A program made the position numbers and the translations under genes. A stretch of 16,004 nt of DNA from CAZLFA01 sp964558665 (GTDB taxonomy: Bacteria > Desulfobacterota > Syntrophia > Syntrophales > PHBD01): positions 1 to 16,004 of the forward strand of contig CAZLFA010000081.1 of NCBI GenBank assembly GCA_964558665.1. Reading direction: 5' to 3'. Numbering within the stretch: position 1 is the stretch's first letter; each line of letters begins with the position of its first letter. The notes below the pieces were generated by a model. The model was not told the DNA's origin. It ran no database searches and saw only the letters and a program-made list of their open reading frames with translations. Below are positions 7,256 to 14,153 of the stretch, one piece after another.

Positions 7256-7413
7256 TTTTATCACCTTCCACACTTTATTAATGAAGAAAAGGTTACGTTT
7301 TCATTTAATTCATACCAGAGCATGTTGAATAATTTATTTCAGCGCTATTAAAATGAAATTTTTATTTTCCTGTCTAATCAATCGCCCCTCTCATGTATCA
7401 TTAGCCGTTCAGT

Positions 7414-7442
7414 ATTTTATGTTGGTTACATAATACAGTCAA
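7414..7442 (-). promoter_or_regulatory. Sigma70-type promoter for the HEPN gene
   Basis: On the minus strand TTGACT (7437-7442) is followed after 17 bases by TAAAAT (7414-7419). Transcription would start near 7407, giving a leader of about 150 bases before the ATG at 7255. Confidence 0.55.
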
Positions 7443-7483
7443 CACCACGATCTGAACTTTTATAATTGATGAAACAGGCACTT

Positions 7484-7753
7484 CTATAATTCTTGCCGGC
7501 GATAGATATCCTTGCGATGCCCGACTTTGACGATCCATACCGTCAGTTCGTTATCCCGGATGGAATAGACAATGCGGTACAGTCCCTGACGCAGGCGATA
7601 CCTTTCCCGGCCTGTCAACTTTTCACTTCCCGACGGACGGGGATCATGAGCCAGCATCCCGATACGTTCCATGATTCTTTTGAGATCCTTTTTAGGGATC
7701 GACTTGAAATCCTTCTCTACGGATTTTTTGAAGTAGATTTTATATGCGGCCAT
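7484..7753 (-). CDS. RelE/ParE-family toxin
   Basis: The 89-residue basic protein has the RelE/ParE fold signature. YKIYFKKSVEKDFKSIPKKD opens it, LTGRERYRLRQGLYRIVYSI (46-65) is the central sheet, and VWIVKVGHRKDIYRR (72-86) holds the usual basic and aromatic residues (K76, H79, R80, Y84). Family members either cut ribosome-bound mRNA (RelE) or inhibit gyrase (ParE). The sequence, with YR at 59-60 and GHR near the end, leans to RelE, but this is not certain. The start at 7753 overlaps the end of the antitoxin gene by 14 bases, the normal order for translational coupling. The length is full and the gene looks intact. Confidence 0.9.
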   Translation of the reverse strand: MAAYKIYFKKSVEKDFKSIPKKDLKRIMERIGMLAHDPRPSGSEKLTGRERYRLRQGLYRIVYSIRDNELTVWIVKVGHRKDIYRRQEL

Positions 7754-7982
7754 CTTTTTTCAGTTTCTTGACCATGGCATCATAGCTGATGAGGGGCTCG
7801 GACACTCTTTCTTCGAATGCCGCCAGATCTTCGGCATCCTCAGCAAGGGATTCTCTGACAGCCTCGTTTACAAGATCCGACACAGACCGCGATGTTTCTA
7901 CCGCCTTCAGTTTCAGGGCTTTAAGAATATCGGGATCAATATATATTGTTGATCGTTTTGTCTGCTTGGTTTGCACTACCAT
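7740..7982 (-). CDS. Ribbon-helix-helix antitoxin
   Basis: The 80-residue protein begins with a ribbon-helix-helix DNA-binding domain: KRSTIYIDPDILKALKLKA (9-27), then SRSVSDLVNEAVRESL (31-46). An acidic tail (about 47-80) should wrap the toxin. It neutralises the adjacent RelE/ParE toxin and is expected to repress its own promoter. The ATG at 7982 is chosen because GGAGGTGAT lies just upstream; the ATG at 8000 overlaps that site. The promoter at 8018-8046, with its tandem TAACGTC motifs, is the expected target. Confidence 0.88.
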   Translation of the reverse strand: MVVQTKQTKRSTIYIDPDILKALKLKAVETSRSVSDLVNEAVRESLAEDAEDLAAFEERVSEPLISYDAMVKKLKKDGRI

Positions 7983-8017
7983 ATTATCACCTCCCTGCAA
8001 TACCGTGACATATTAAC

Positions 8018-8046
8018 CTCATAGCACTATAACGTCTTAACGTCAA
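8018..8046 (-). promoter_or_regulatory. Toxin-antitoxin promoter with tandem operator motif
   Basis: On the minus strand TTGACG (8041-8046) and TATGAG (8018-8023) are 17 bases apart, placing the start of transcription near 8011. TAACGTC occurs twice at 8030-8036 and 8038-8044, an 8-base period inside the spacer and -35. This is suitable for side-by-side binding of RHH dimers. The -10 is only a 4 of 6 match. Confidence 0.45.
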
Positions 8047-8124
8047 GATGTCGGGTATGCGGTGTACAACACAGTAATTTCCGGAATTCATATTAGTGAG
8101 ATGAATAATTGATATGAAAGACCC

Positions 8125-8153
8125 CTGGATTCCCCGGTCAAGCCGGGGAATGA
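8125..8153 (+). repeat. GATT...AATGAC palindromic repeat 1
   Basis: CTGGATT, then a CCCCGG/CCGGGG stem around TCAAG, then AATGAC. This is a common bacterial interspersed palindrome. There is no T-run, so it is not an intrinsic terminator. Confidence 0.8.
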
Positions 8154-8184
8154 CTCTCCGGTACTATGGGTTTCTCACGAATGT

Positions 8185-8389
8185 TCAGCCGCGGCGTTTG
8201 ATAAGCTGGTTGCAGAAGACGGTCTGCACGGTCTGGTCTTTCTGATTGATGGTTGAGCATTTGAAGCGGACGGGGCCTCGGTCCTTCTTTGATGACGATG
8301 CACGCACTTCCGTTACCTCCGCCCTGATGTGCAGGGTATCGCCCGGCCTCACCGGCAGGAGCCAGCGCAGCTCATCAAATCCCGGCGAA
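8185..8389 (-). pseudogene. Truncated MaoC dehydratase, 3' fragment
   Basis: The minus-strand frame encodes about 67 codons matching the C-terminus of the intact MaoC protein at 8795-9238, from PGFDELRWLLPVRPGD to NQLIKRRG and stop. There are about ten base differences in 205. No start codon or N-terminal half is present: the match ends abruptly at about 8389, just before the antitoxin gene. The missing part contains the catalytic Asp and His, so no activity is expected. The frame has stayed open, which suggests a fairly recent duplication. Confidence 0.88.
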
Positions 8390-8405
8390 CTCCGGAAAAA
8401 TCTTC

Positions 8406-8678
8406 TCAGCCGGTTTTAATCTTTATATCGCCTTCAATGTAACAGTGAATAATGCCGGAAATAAGCGTTTGATATGGGATGCCCATCTCCATGGCTTTTT
8501 TTTGAATTCCGATAAAATCGTGTTCATACAGGCGAATCGTTATACGCTTGTCCTTCTTAAGCGTGTTTTTTGCAGCTGCCTTGATCGAATCTATTTCTTT
8601 TTTTGTAGGAGATGAAAGCTTCAAGTTTCCTTTTTCCAGCGCATCAATAATACTTTTCTCTTCTTTATCGTATTTCAT
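8406..8678 (-). CDS. CopG-type antitoxin without a visible toxin
   Basis: The 90-residue protein has an N-terminal charged stretch and then KDKRITIRLYEHDFIGIQKK (about 42-61). AMEMGIPYQTLISGIIHCYI follows, the ribbon-helix-helix pattern of CopG-family antitoxins that usually follow a RelE/BrnT-like toxin gene. AGGAGAG lies six bases before the ATG at 8678. No toxin frame exists in the 47 bases between this gene and the right duplicated copy, nor downstream, where the MaoC fragment begins within 17 bases. It is therefore an orphan, either a stranded piece of a pair or acting in trans. Its flanks are the two copies of the MaoC 3' duplication. Confidence 0.78.
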   Translation of the reverse strand: MKYDKEEKSIIDALEKGNLKLSSPTKKEIDSIKAAAKNTLKKDKRITIRLYEHDFIGIQKKAMEMGIPYQTLISGIIHCYIEGDIKIKTG

Positions 8679-8725
8679 GTTTTGCTCTCCTGCTCTTCTT
8701 TACTATTTATCGGGATAAATTTATC

Positions 8726-8999
8726 TGAAAGTCAGCTGGATTCCCCGGTCAAGCCGGGGAATGACTTCCGGTACTATGGGTTCCTCACAAATCTTCAACT
8801 GCGGTGTTTGATAAGTTGGTTGCAGAAGACGGTCTGCACGGTCTGGTCTTTCTGGTTGATGGTTGAGCATTTGAAGCGGACGGTGCCTCGGTCCTTTTTT
8901 GATGACGATGCACGCACTTCCGTTACCTCCGCCCTGATGTGCAGGGTATCGCCCGGCCTCACCGGCAGGAGCCAGAGCAGCTCGTCAAATCCGGGCGAC
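8726..8999. repeat. Duplicated segment, right copy
   Basis: This is the counterpart of 8115-8389. It covers the 3' half of the intact MaoC gene and its downstream palindrome, displaced by about 610 bases. Confidence 0.9.
8736..8764 (+). repeat. GATT...AATGAC palindromic repeat 2
   Basis: Identical to the repeat at 8125-8153 across CTGGATT, the CCCCGG/CCGGGG stem and AATGAC. It sits just past the MaoC stop, where it may slow 3' decay of the mRNA. Confidence 0.8.
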
Positions 9000-9238
9000 C
9001 CCATGTTGTTCGACAGGACGCCGGTGGAAAGCATGAGACGGAAGGTGACGGCCGCCGTATGGATGCCGCTGGCGATGAGGCCGCCGTAAAGGGATGTCTT
9101 CGCCGCTTCGACATTCATGTGGAACGGTTGAGAATCGAAGTGCATGGCAAAATCGATGATGCCCGCCTCGGTCATTGTTACGCCGGATGATTCGAAAACA
9201 TCGCCGACCCGGAAGTCCTCGAAAAAGTATCCTTGCAT
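8795..9238 (-). CDS. MaoC-like dehydratase (hotdog fold)
   Basis: The 147-residue protein fits the MaoC/enoyl-CoA hydratase 2 family, which adds or removes water on acyl-CoA thioesters. FEDFRVGDVFESSGVTMTEA is the usual opening. The active-site motif HFDSQPFHMN (33-42) supplies D35 and H40, followed by YGGLIASGIHT (51-61). RPGDTLHIRAEVTEVR is the standard late strand. The ATG at 9238 has AGGAGG 11 bases upstream, a long but usable spacing. The gene stands alone, with palindromic repeats on both sides. A 3' fragment is duplicated at 8185-8389. The real substrate is unknown; a link to the SDR and thioesterase genes 3 kb away is only thematic. Confidence 0.9.
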   Translation of the reverse strand: MQGYFFEDFRVGDVFESSGVTMTEAGIIDFAMHFDSQPFHMNVEAAKTSLYGGLIASGIHTAAVTFRLMLSTGVLSNNMGSPGFDELLWLLPVRPGDTLHIRAEVTEVRASSSKKDRGTVRFKCSTINQKDQTVQTVFCNQLIKHRS

Positions 9239-9308
9239 GTTTTCGTTTTCCTCCTCAGTTATTCAGACCTTATGATCGAAGGCTCTCTGTCTATGGTGAA
9301 TAAAGACC

Positions 9309-9342
9309 AGATTCTTCGCTCCCTATGGTCACTCAGAATGAC
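9309..9342 (+). repeat. GATT...AATGAC palindromic repeat 3
   Basis: AGATTCTTCGCTCCC begins the unit and CTCAGAATGAC ends it; ATTCT (9311-9315) and AGAAT (9335-9339) pair. It is the same widespread repeat type as the copies at 8125 and 8736, but with a different inner stem. Confidence 0.7.
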
Positions 9343-9350
9343 AAAATTTC

Positions 9351-9402
9351 TGGATTGTCGGATCGAGCCTGTCCTCGACCAGATCGGGGATCCGACAATG
9401 AC
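9351..9402 (+). repeat. GATT...AATGAC palindromic repeat 4
   Basis: TGGATTGTCGGATC and GATCCGACAATGAC enclose a 24-base middle. The perfect 11-bp arms are 9354-9364 and 9389-9399. It lies between the UPF0182 stop and the MaoC start. Confidence 0.75.
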
Positions 9403-9419
9403 AGCAGACAAAAACGGGT

Positions 9420-12158
9420 TTATTTTTTCCCCTTCACCTGCTTCTCCAGTGCCGTCAACGCCGCTTCCAGCCTCTTGAGTTCTTCGCCGAATCCCTGCCA
9501 GTTCCCGGCGCGAAGCTGCTCCTGCGCCTTGCGATAGTGTGCAACCGCTTCTGTTATCAACTGGCTGTCTGTCTTGGCCCCTGCAGGTGCTGCATCCTGT
9601 TTCACCGCGGCAGTCGTATCCTTCGGCACCTCACCGCTGAAGACGCGCTGGAGCGACTGTTCCAGTGTCTCCTCCATGGCGATATAATTTCCGAAGGCCA
9701 CGATGACGCGCTTCAGTTCCGGCAGTTGTCCCTTTTCAGCAGCGAGATAAATAGGCTGCACATAGACAATTGACTTTTCAATCGGGATCGCCAGCAGGCT
9801 TCCCTGTATTACCTGGGAGCCGCGCTGATTCCAGAGAGAAAGTTGCTGAGAGATAAGCGGATCCTGGTTGATCCTAGCCTCGATCTGACGGGGGCCGTAG
9901 ACAAGCTTCTGCTTGGGGAAGTTATAGACGATGATTTTGCCGTAGTTCGGCATATCGCAGCGCGCCGCCATCCAGGCCGACATGTTGTCCTTCTTAACCG
10001 GCGTGAAGGGCAGCATGAGAATGAACTCCTCTTTCTTATCATCCGGCAGCCTCATGATGGTGTAGTACGGTTCCATCTCCTTCTCCGCTTCTCGTCCGGC
10101 CGTCTTGGGGATCGTCCAGAGATCCTCTTTGTTGTAGAACACCTGTGCGTCCTGCATGTGGTAGGTCCTGTACATCCTCGCCTGAATTTTCAGCATCCCC
10201 GACGGATAGCGGATATGGCTTCTGAGTTCCGGCGGCATTTCATCGAGCTTCTTGAAGATACCGGGGTATATGGCAGCATAGGTGCGGATGATCGGGTCTT
10301 TGGCGTCGCTGACATATACCTTCACGGAGCCGTCATAGGCATCGACGATGACCTTGAGGGTGTTGCGGATATAGTTGCCCATTTTGGGCGTAGGTTCGGA
10401 GTAAGGGAAACGGTCGGTCGTAGTGTAGGCATCAACGAACCACAAAAGCCTTCCTTCGGGAGACACGACCAGATAGGGATCGCCGTCGAGATGGGCGAAG
10501 GGCAGTACTCTCGCCACGCGTTCCTGAACCGTCCTGTAGAACATGACCCGGCTGTCCGATGTGATGTCGTCGGAAAGGAGGATCGTCAGCGACCGGAAGC
10601 GCAGGGCGAAAAGGACTTTCTTCCAGAAGGAGAGCGGCACGCCTCCCGAGCCCTCGTAGCGGGAATAGACGTTTTTGTCTCCCACCGGGTAGTCGAACTC
10701 CGGCTGCTTGCCTCGCACAAAGACATAGTCGTTGGAGGTGTCTCCATAGTAGATCTCCGGACGGGTGACCTTGATGCCCGTGGAGGGCACGGGCGGGATA
10801 TCCTTGATGAAAAATTCGGGAAGCCCCTCGCGGGAGATGCGGTTCACCGGCCCCATGACGAGGCCGTAGCCGTGCGTGTAGGTCATATGCTCGTTGACCC
10901 AGGTACGCGAAGGCAGTGCAGTATAAGACAGCTCGCGCGGGGAGATCATGGTCTGGCGGTATTCCCCGTTTATCACGTAGCGGTCGTTGTCCACATCGAG
11001 GAATTTATAGTAGGTACGGATCTCCTGCAACTGCCCGTACGTCTGCAGGAGCGGCGCGTGATCCCAGAGGCGGATGTTTTTGATGGTGAGGTCGTTACGC
11101 CTGATATCCCGGATCGTCAGCGATTCCTCCGACGGAAAGACGCGGTCTTCTATCTCCTCAAGACCATAGGCCATGCGGGTGTACTTGATGTTCCTTTCAA
11201 GATACGGTTTCTCCAGAATGACCTCATTAGGAACCACCTTCATTTTCTGCACGAAGGCCGGATAAAGGGATCGGCCTGTGATATAGACAAGGCCGAATAC
11301 GAGAAGCGAGATGGTTATCAGCCGCCCGTTCCAGCGGTATGCCCCGGCAGCGAAGATCGCGGCGATCACGACGCTGAGGCCCGCCAGGAGCCAGAGCACC
11401 CATATCTGCGTCGTCGCATCGGTGTAGCCGGCGCCGAAGACCACTCCGCGCTTGATGTAGAGCAGCCCGTTCATTTCCAGCCAGAACCCGAAGGAGCTGA
11501 GAAGAAAGATTGCAGCGACCATTGCCAGCAAATGCGTGCGCGCCGCGGGGTTGATTCTGAAAAAACGCGGCGGCATGAAGAAGACCGCTCTTCTCACCAG
11601 ATAAAGAACCGCCGTGGCGAAGATCGTGAAAACCAGAGTGGACAACGCCCAGCCGTGTATCATTTTGAGAAAGGGAAACTGAAAGACATAAAAGCCGACG
11701 TCCCTGTTGAAAAGCGGGTCGTTGATCCCAAAGGGAGTGCCGTTGAAGAAGCGTAGCATGCTTTCCCACTGCGTTGATCCCTGGATGGCGGCAAAGATGC
11801 CCAGCACCAGCGATATGGCGAGAGCCACCTTTTTGAGAAAGGCATCTCCCGGCCTGGGGATGGGAATGTTGATAACGTTGTCGCTGAAAGACTCGGGAGC
11901 GGGTGTCAGCCGTATTGCCAGAAAGAGATTGAGATAGAAGATGAGAAAGTATCCGATCCCGAAAACGGCCGCAGCCGTCAGCTTGGCCATTAATGTCACG
12001 GTGAAGACGGTCGTATAGCCGACCTCCTGATACCAGAACCAGTCTGTGATGAACTCCACCGCTTTTCCGGAAAAGAGAAAAATAATGATAATAACGGTAA
12101 GGAGAATAACCCGCTGCGCGCTCTGTTTCGGCCATTGGGGTATTCGGATAGTAGCCAT
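9420..12158 (-). CDS. UPF0182 family membrane protein
   Basis: The 912-residue protein is full length for UPF0182 (COG1615). About seven hydrophobic helices fill the first 320 residues, for example VILLTVIIIIFLFSGKAVEF and LISISLLVFGLVYITG-like segments. FITDWFWYQEVGYTTVF near residue 40 is the family hallmark. The remaining 590 residues form a large soluble domain with EKPYLERNIKYTRMAYGL and YTHGYGLVMGPVN. A charged helical tail ends it (about 855-912). The family is of unknown function, found in Actinobacteria, Cyanobacteria, Firmicutes and some Desulfobacterota. AGGA lies seven bases before the ATG at 12158. It is transcribed away from the channel gene by the same strand, with a 163-base gap. 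A long open frame on the opposite strand (9843-11756) is a codon-bias shadow. Confidence 0.93.
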   Translation of the reverse strand: MATIRIPQWPKQSAQRVILLTVIIIIFLFSGKAVEFITDWFWYQEVGYTTVFTVTLMAKLTAAAVFGIGYFLIFYLNLFLAIRLTPAPESFSDNVINIPIPRPGDAFLKKVALAISLVLGIFAAIQGSTQWESMLRFFNGTPFGINDPLFNRDVGFYVFQFPFLKMIHGWALSTLVFTIFATAVLYLVRRAVFFMPPRFFRINPAARTHLLAMVAAIFLLSSFGFWLEMNGLLYIKRGVVFGAGYTDATTQIWVLWLLAGLSVVIAAIFAAGAYRWNGRLITISLLVFGLVYITGRSLYPAFVQKMKVVPNEVILEKPYLERNIKYTRMAYGLEEIEDRVFPSEESLTIRDIRRNDLTIKNIRLWDHAPLLQTYGQLQEIRTYYKFLDVDNDRYVINGEYRQTMISPRELSYTALPSRTWVNEHMTYTHGYGLVMGPVNRISREGLPEFFIKDIPPVPSTGIKVTRPEIYYGDTSNDYVFVRGKQPEFDYPVGDKNVYSRYEGSGGVPLSFWKKVLFALRFRSLTILLSDDITSDSRVMFYRTVQERVARVLPFAHLDGDPYLVVSPEGRLLWFVDAYTTTDRFPYSEPTPKMGNYIRNTLKVIVDAYDGSVKVYVSDAKDPIIRTYAAIYPGIFKKLDEMPPELRSHIRYPSGMLKIQARMYRTYHMQDAQVFYNKEDLWTIPKTAGREAEKEMEPYYTIMRLPDDKKEEFILMLPFTPVKKDNMSAWMAARCDMPNYGKIIVYNFPKQKLVYGPRQIEARINQDPLISQQLSLWNQRGSQVIQGSLLAIPIEKSIVYVQPIYLAAEKGQLPELKRVIVAFGNYIAMEETLEQSLQRVFSGEVPKDTTAAVKQDAAPAGAKTDSQLITEAVAHYRKAQEQLRAGNWQGFGEELKRLEAALTALEKQVKGKK

Positions 12159-12321
12159 ATTGTTTTCCTTTCGATAATTTCCTGAAGCAGGCCCGTTTTG
12201 TTACTCTGAGAGCGACAAAGAGTCCTGCTGTCATAATCATTTGTCCCGGCGATTCATTGCCGTGTTCGCTCACCGGGATCACAGGCAGGTTAACGGTTTT
12301 CGCCTTCCTGCCATAAAAAAG

Positions 12322-13380
12322 TCAGATGCTTATCTCTTCAGGCCGCTCGCTGCCGATGACGACGGCACTGTCCGTCTCTCTGATCTTTTCCGACGATGGA
12401 CAGTTCAGCATCTGAACGCCGTCCCGGACAATGCCGATAATTGAGTATCGATTGCTCAAGCCCCACTGCACAAGCTCTGCGTATTCCCGGTTCGCGAGTT
12501 TGGGAACGGGGACAAAATATATCTGATGCCCTCCCAGATCGCTGACCAGGTCCTTGATAATATTTTTGACGCCGGGATCCTGCATCTCCTGAATTATCAA
12601 ACCGGAAGACAGTTCCGATGCGCAAATGACACTGTTGGCGCCGGCCAGTTCCACCTGATTGATCTTTTCGGCGTTGACTATTTCCACTACGGAAAAGATC
12701 TTGTCATTCATGCTTTCCATGACCAGCGTCGTTGCCAGGTTCTGATCATCGGAATGCGGATCGCCGGGGTCTTTCGAAAGGATGATCGCGTGGCTTGCCC
12801 TCGTCACCCCCGCACGATTCAGCACCTCCTTCCGCGTGGGATCGCCCTTCACGAAATGGACGCCTCTTTCCATGAGTTCCTGCGGTATCTCCTCCAGCGT
12901 CTCATCCACAAGACATATCGCCTTCTCCCTCGTGGAGGAGTCGGAGTGGAGTTCACGGACCAGCTTCAGCATCATGTCCAGATGGCTGAAGTTGACTATA
13001 AGAATGTGTTCGCTTGCCGTCATTTCAATCATGCCTTTTATCCTCTTCGATCGGGATTCAATGAGCGCCCCTGCTATCTGAGATATCAGATAGCCTAAAA
13101 ATCCTATGCCGAAAACCATCGTCGGCACGCCGACCAGGTATCGGCCGGCCGGTGTTATGGGAAAGATGTCGCCATAACCCACAGTGGCCATCGTCACCAT
13201 GGACCACCACAAGGCGTCGAGCCAGTTCAGATCCGGTTTGCCGGGAAGCTCGAAGTATAGAAATCCCGACGTGGAATACCAGAGCAGCAGTACAAAGATA
13301 ATCAGGGCTTTTCCCTCGCCCCGCTTCCAGACGAAATGGTGACCCTTTACCATGAAAAGCCACAGGACCCTGAACAGCAT
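12322..13380 (-). CDS. Two-helix potassium channel with RCK/TrkA-like domain
   Basis: The 352-residue protein has TM1 (about 24-44), a pore helix and the filter TVGYGD (66-71), and TM2 (about 80-108), the KcsA/MthK plan. A cytoplasmic regulator follows: HILIVNFSHLD (125-135), VHFVKGDPTRKEVL (174-187), then a C-terminal half to 352. It should pass K+ and be gated by a ligand. The first strand lacks the GxGxxG of classical RCK domains; MthK and Kch are also altered there, but they keep the first glycine, which is an Asn here. AGGTG lies upstream of the ATG at 13380, which overlaps the SNase stop as TGATG. The two are therefore likely translated together from the promoter at 14001-14029. Confidence 0.92.
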   Translation of the reverse strand: MLFRVLWLFMVKGHHFVWKRGEGKALIIFVLLLWYSTSGFLYFELPGKPDLNWLDALWWSMVTMATVGYGDIFPITPAGRYLVGVPTMVFGIGFLGYLISQIAGALIESRSKRIKGMIEMTASEHILIVNFSHLDMMLKLVRELHSDSSTREKAICLVDETLEEIPQELMERGVHFVKGDPTRKEVLNRAGVTRASHAIILSKDPGDPHSDDQNLATTLVMESMNDKIFSVVEIVNAEKINQVELAGANSVICASELSSGLIIQEMQDPGVKNIIKDLVSDLGGHQIYFVPVPKLANREYAELVQWGLSNRYSIIGIVRDGVQMLNCPSSEKIRETDSAVVIGSERPEEISI

Positions 13381-13973
13381 CAGTCACCTCTTGTCCGTTC
13401 TGCATCCCAAAGCTCTCTCAACTGCAGGGATCGCACCGCCAGTTGTCTTTCCGCCCATAATCCGGACTTTTCCCGGCGCGCTTTTTCTTCCGCCAGCAGA
13501 TAGGGGCTCATCCGCGAGAAAGGATATTTTGTATAGGCCAGGGACATTCCTTTTTCAATCAAAGCAAGCCCCACGTCTGCTCCATCCTTATGCAGATAGG
13601 CAAGCAGCCTCTTGCGGGAATCGAACTTGAGCTCGTCAAAGACAACTTCCACTTTCCGGCTGCTCAGCGTCTGCTCCAGATACATATAGGACATCTTCGC
13701 CATAGGCTGAACAAGGGGATCGCTGATGGTCGCATCATAGGAATAAACCCCCAGAAGGCGGACGACAAACTCGTCTCCCTCGGCTTTGACCGCAACCTCA
13801 TCGCCGTCTATTATCCTGCTGACAGTGACGGTCTGGCCCGTCTTGATCGCCGCTGCACCGACACCCGGAGCCAGGTTTTTCTTGAACGAAAAAACCTTTA
13901 CGGTGAAAAAAAGCGACGCGCAGAAAAAGAAAACCGCAATAATCGTAAAGAGGCTGTTTAGGGTAAGTTTCAT
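13380..13973 (-). CDS. Membrane-anchored SNase-like protein, degenerate active site
   Basis: The 198-residue protein has one N-terminal hydrophobic anchor (about 7-28) and a staphylococcal-nuclease-like OB fold. GQTVTVSRIIDGDEVAV (46-62) holds the DGD-type aspartates, and VVRLLGVYSYD (70-80) aligns with RLLLVDTPE. FDSRKRLLAYLHKDG (117-131) aligns with the R87 block, and AEEKARREKSGLW closes the domain. R72 and R122 match the nuclease arginines, but the Asp40 position is Tyr77 and the Glu43 position is Asp80. Strong nuclease activity is therefore doubtful; a nucleic-acid-binding or structural role is possible. The ATG at 13973 is preferred over 14078 because a near-perfect promoter lies inside the longer frame. 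It overlaps the channel gene (TGATG). Confidence 0.85.
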   Translation of the reverse strand: MKLTLNSLFTIIAVFFFCASLFFTVKVFSFKKNLAPGVGAAAIKTGQTVTVSRIIDGDEVAVKAEGDEFVVRLLGVYSYDATISDPLVQPMAKMSYMYLEQTLSSRKVEVVFDELKFDSRKRLLAYLHKDGADVGLALIEKGMSLAYTKYPFSRMSPYLLAEEKARREKSGLWAERQLAVRSLQLRELWDAERTRGD

Positions 13974-14000
13974 TATGCCATCCGGAATGAAATTACAGCT

Positions 14001-14029
14001 ATTATAGATAACCTGTGCCGCTTCGTCAA
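14001..14029 (-). promoter_or_regulatory. Promoter of the SNase-channel operon
   Basis: On the minus strand TTGACG (14024-14029), 17 bases, then a perfect TATAAT (14001-14006). Transcription starts near 13994, about 20 bases before the ATG at 13973, which rules out the longer upstream start. Confidence 0.7.
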
Positions 14030-14050
14030 ACAGAAAAGGGTCAACCCGGC

Positions 14051-14079
14051 TTGACAATGGACGAAGCAGTTTATACATT
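14051..14079 (+). promoter_or_regulatory. Promoter of the ClpX-like gene
   Basis: A perfect TTGACA (14051-14056), 17 bases, then TACATT (14074-14079). It points away from the SNase promoter, with only about 21 bases between the two -35 boxes, so a regulator bound there could affect both. The leader to the ATG is about 68 bases. Confidence 0.6.
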
Positions 14080-14153
14080 TTCGTTAAGAAGAAAGAAGAT
14101 CTTTCCGGAGAAAAACCGGTTTAAAGTGAATAATTGCGGGGTCAAAGACATAT

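Larger units (their letters stand above)
8115..8389. repeat. Duplicated segment, left copy (MaoC 3' end)
   Basis: This 275-base segment matches 8726-8999 at about 95% identity in the same orientation, with one single-base indel. Both copies contain the last 65 or so codons of a MaoC gene and the palindromic repeat beyond its stop. Similarity starts at TGAAAG (8115 and 8726) and fades after about 8389 and 8999. The orphan antitoxin gene lies between the two copies. Confidence 0.9.

Noticed and set aside
8736..8764. Intrinsic terminator after the MaoC gene
   Set aside because: The stem is strong but no run of T follows on the minus strand, and the same palindrome occurs as a dispersed repeat.
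8115..9402. CRISPR-like array
   Set aside because: Only four short palindromes with unequal spacing and differing stems are present, with genes between them and no uniform repeats and spacers.
9843..11756. 637-codon open frame on the plus strand
   Set aside because: It is exactly antisense to the conserved UPF0182 gene. Its translation is rich in Arg, His, Asp and Val with no recognisable domain, as expected from reading a GC-rich gene backwards.
11227..12282. 351-codon minus-strand frame overlapping the UPF0182 start
   Set aside because: It is a shifted frame of the UPF0182 membrane region with no hydrophobic segments or family match; the 912-residue frame explains the DNA better.
13974..14078. 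Longer SNase protein starting at 14078
   Set aside because: A near-perfect promoter (TTGACG-17-TATAAT) lies inside this extension, it has no ribosome binding site, and the signal-anchor begins naturally at the ATG at 13973.
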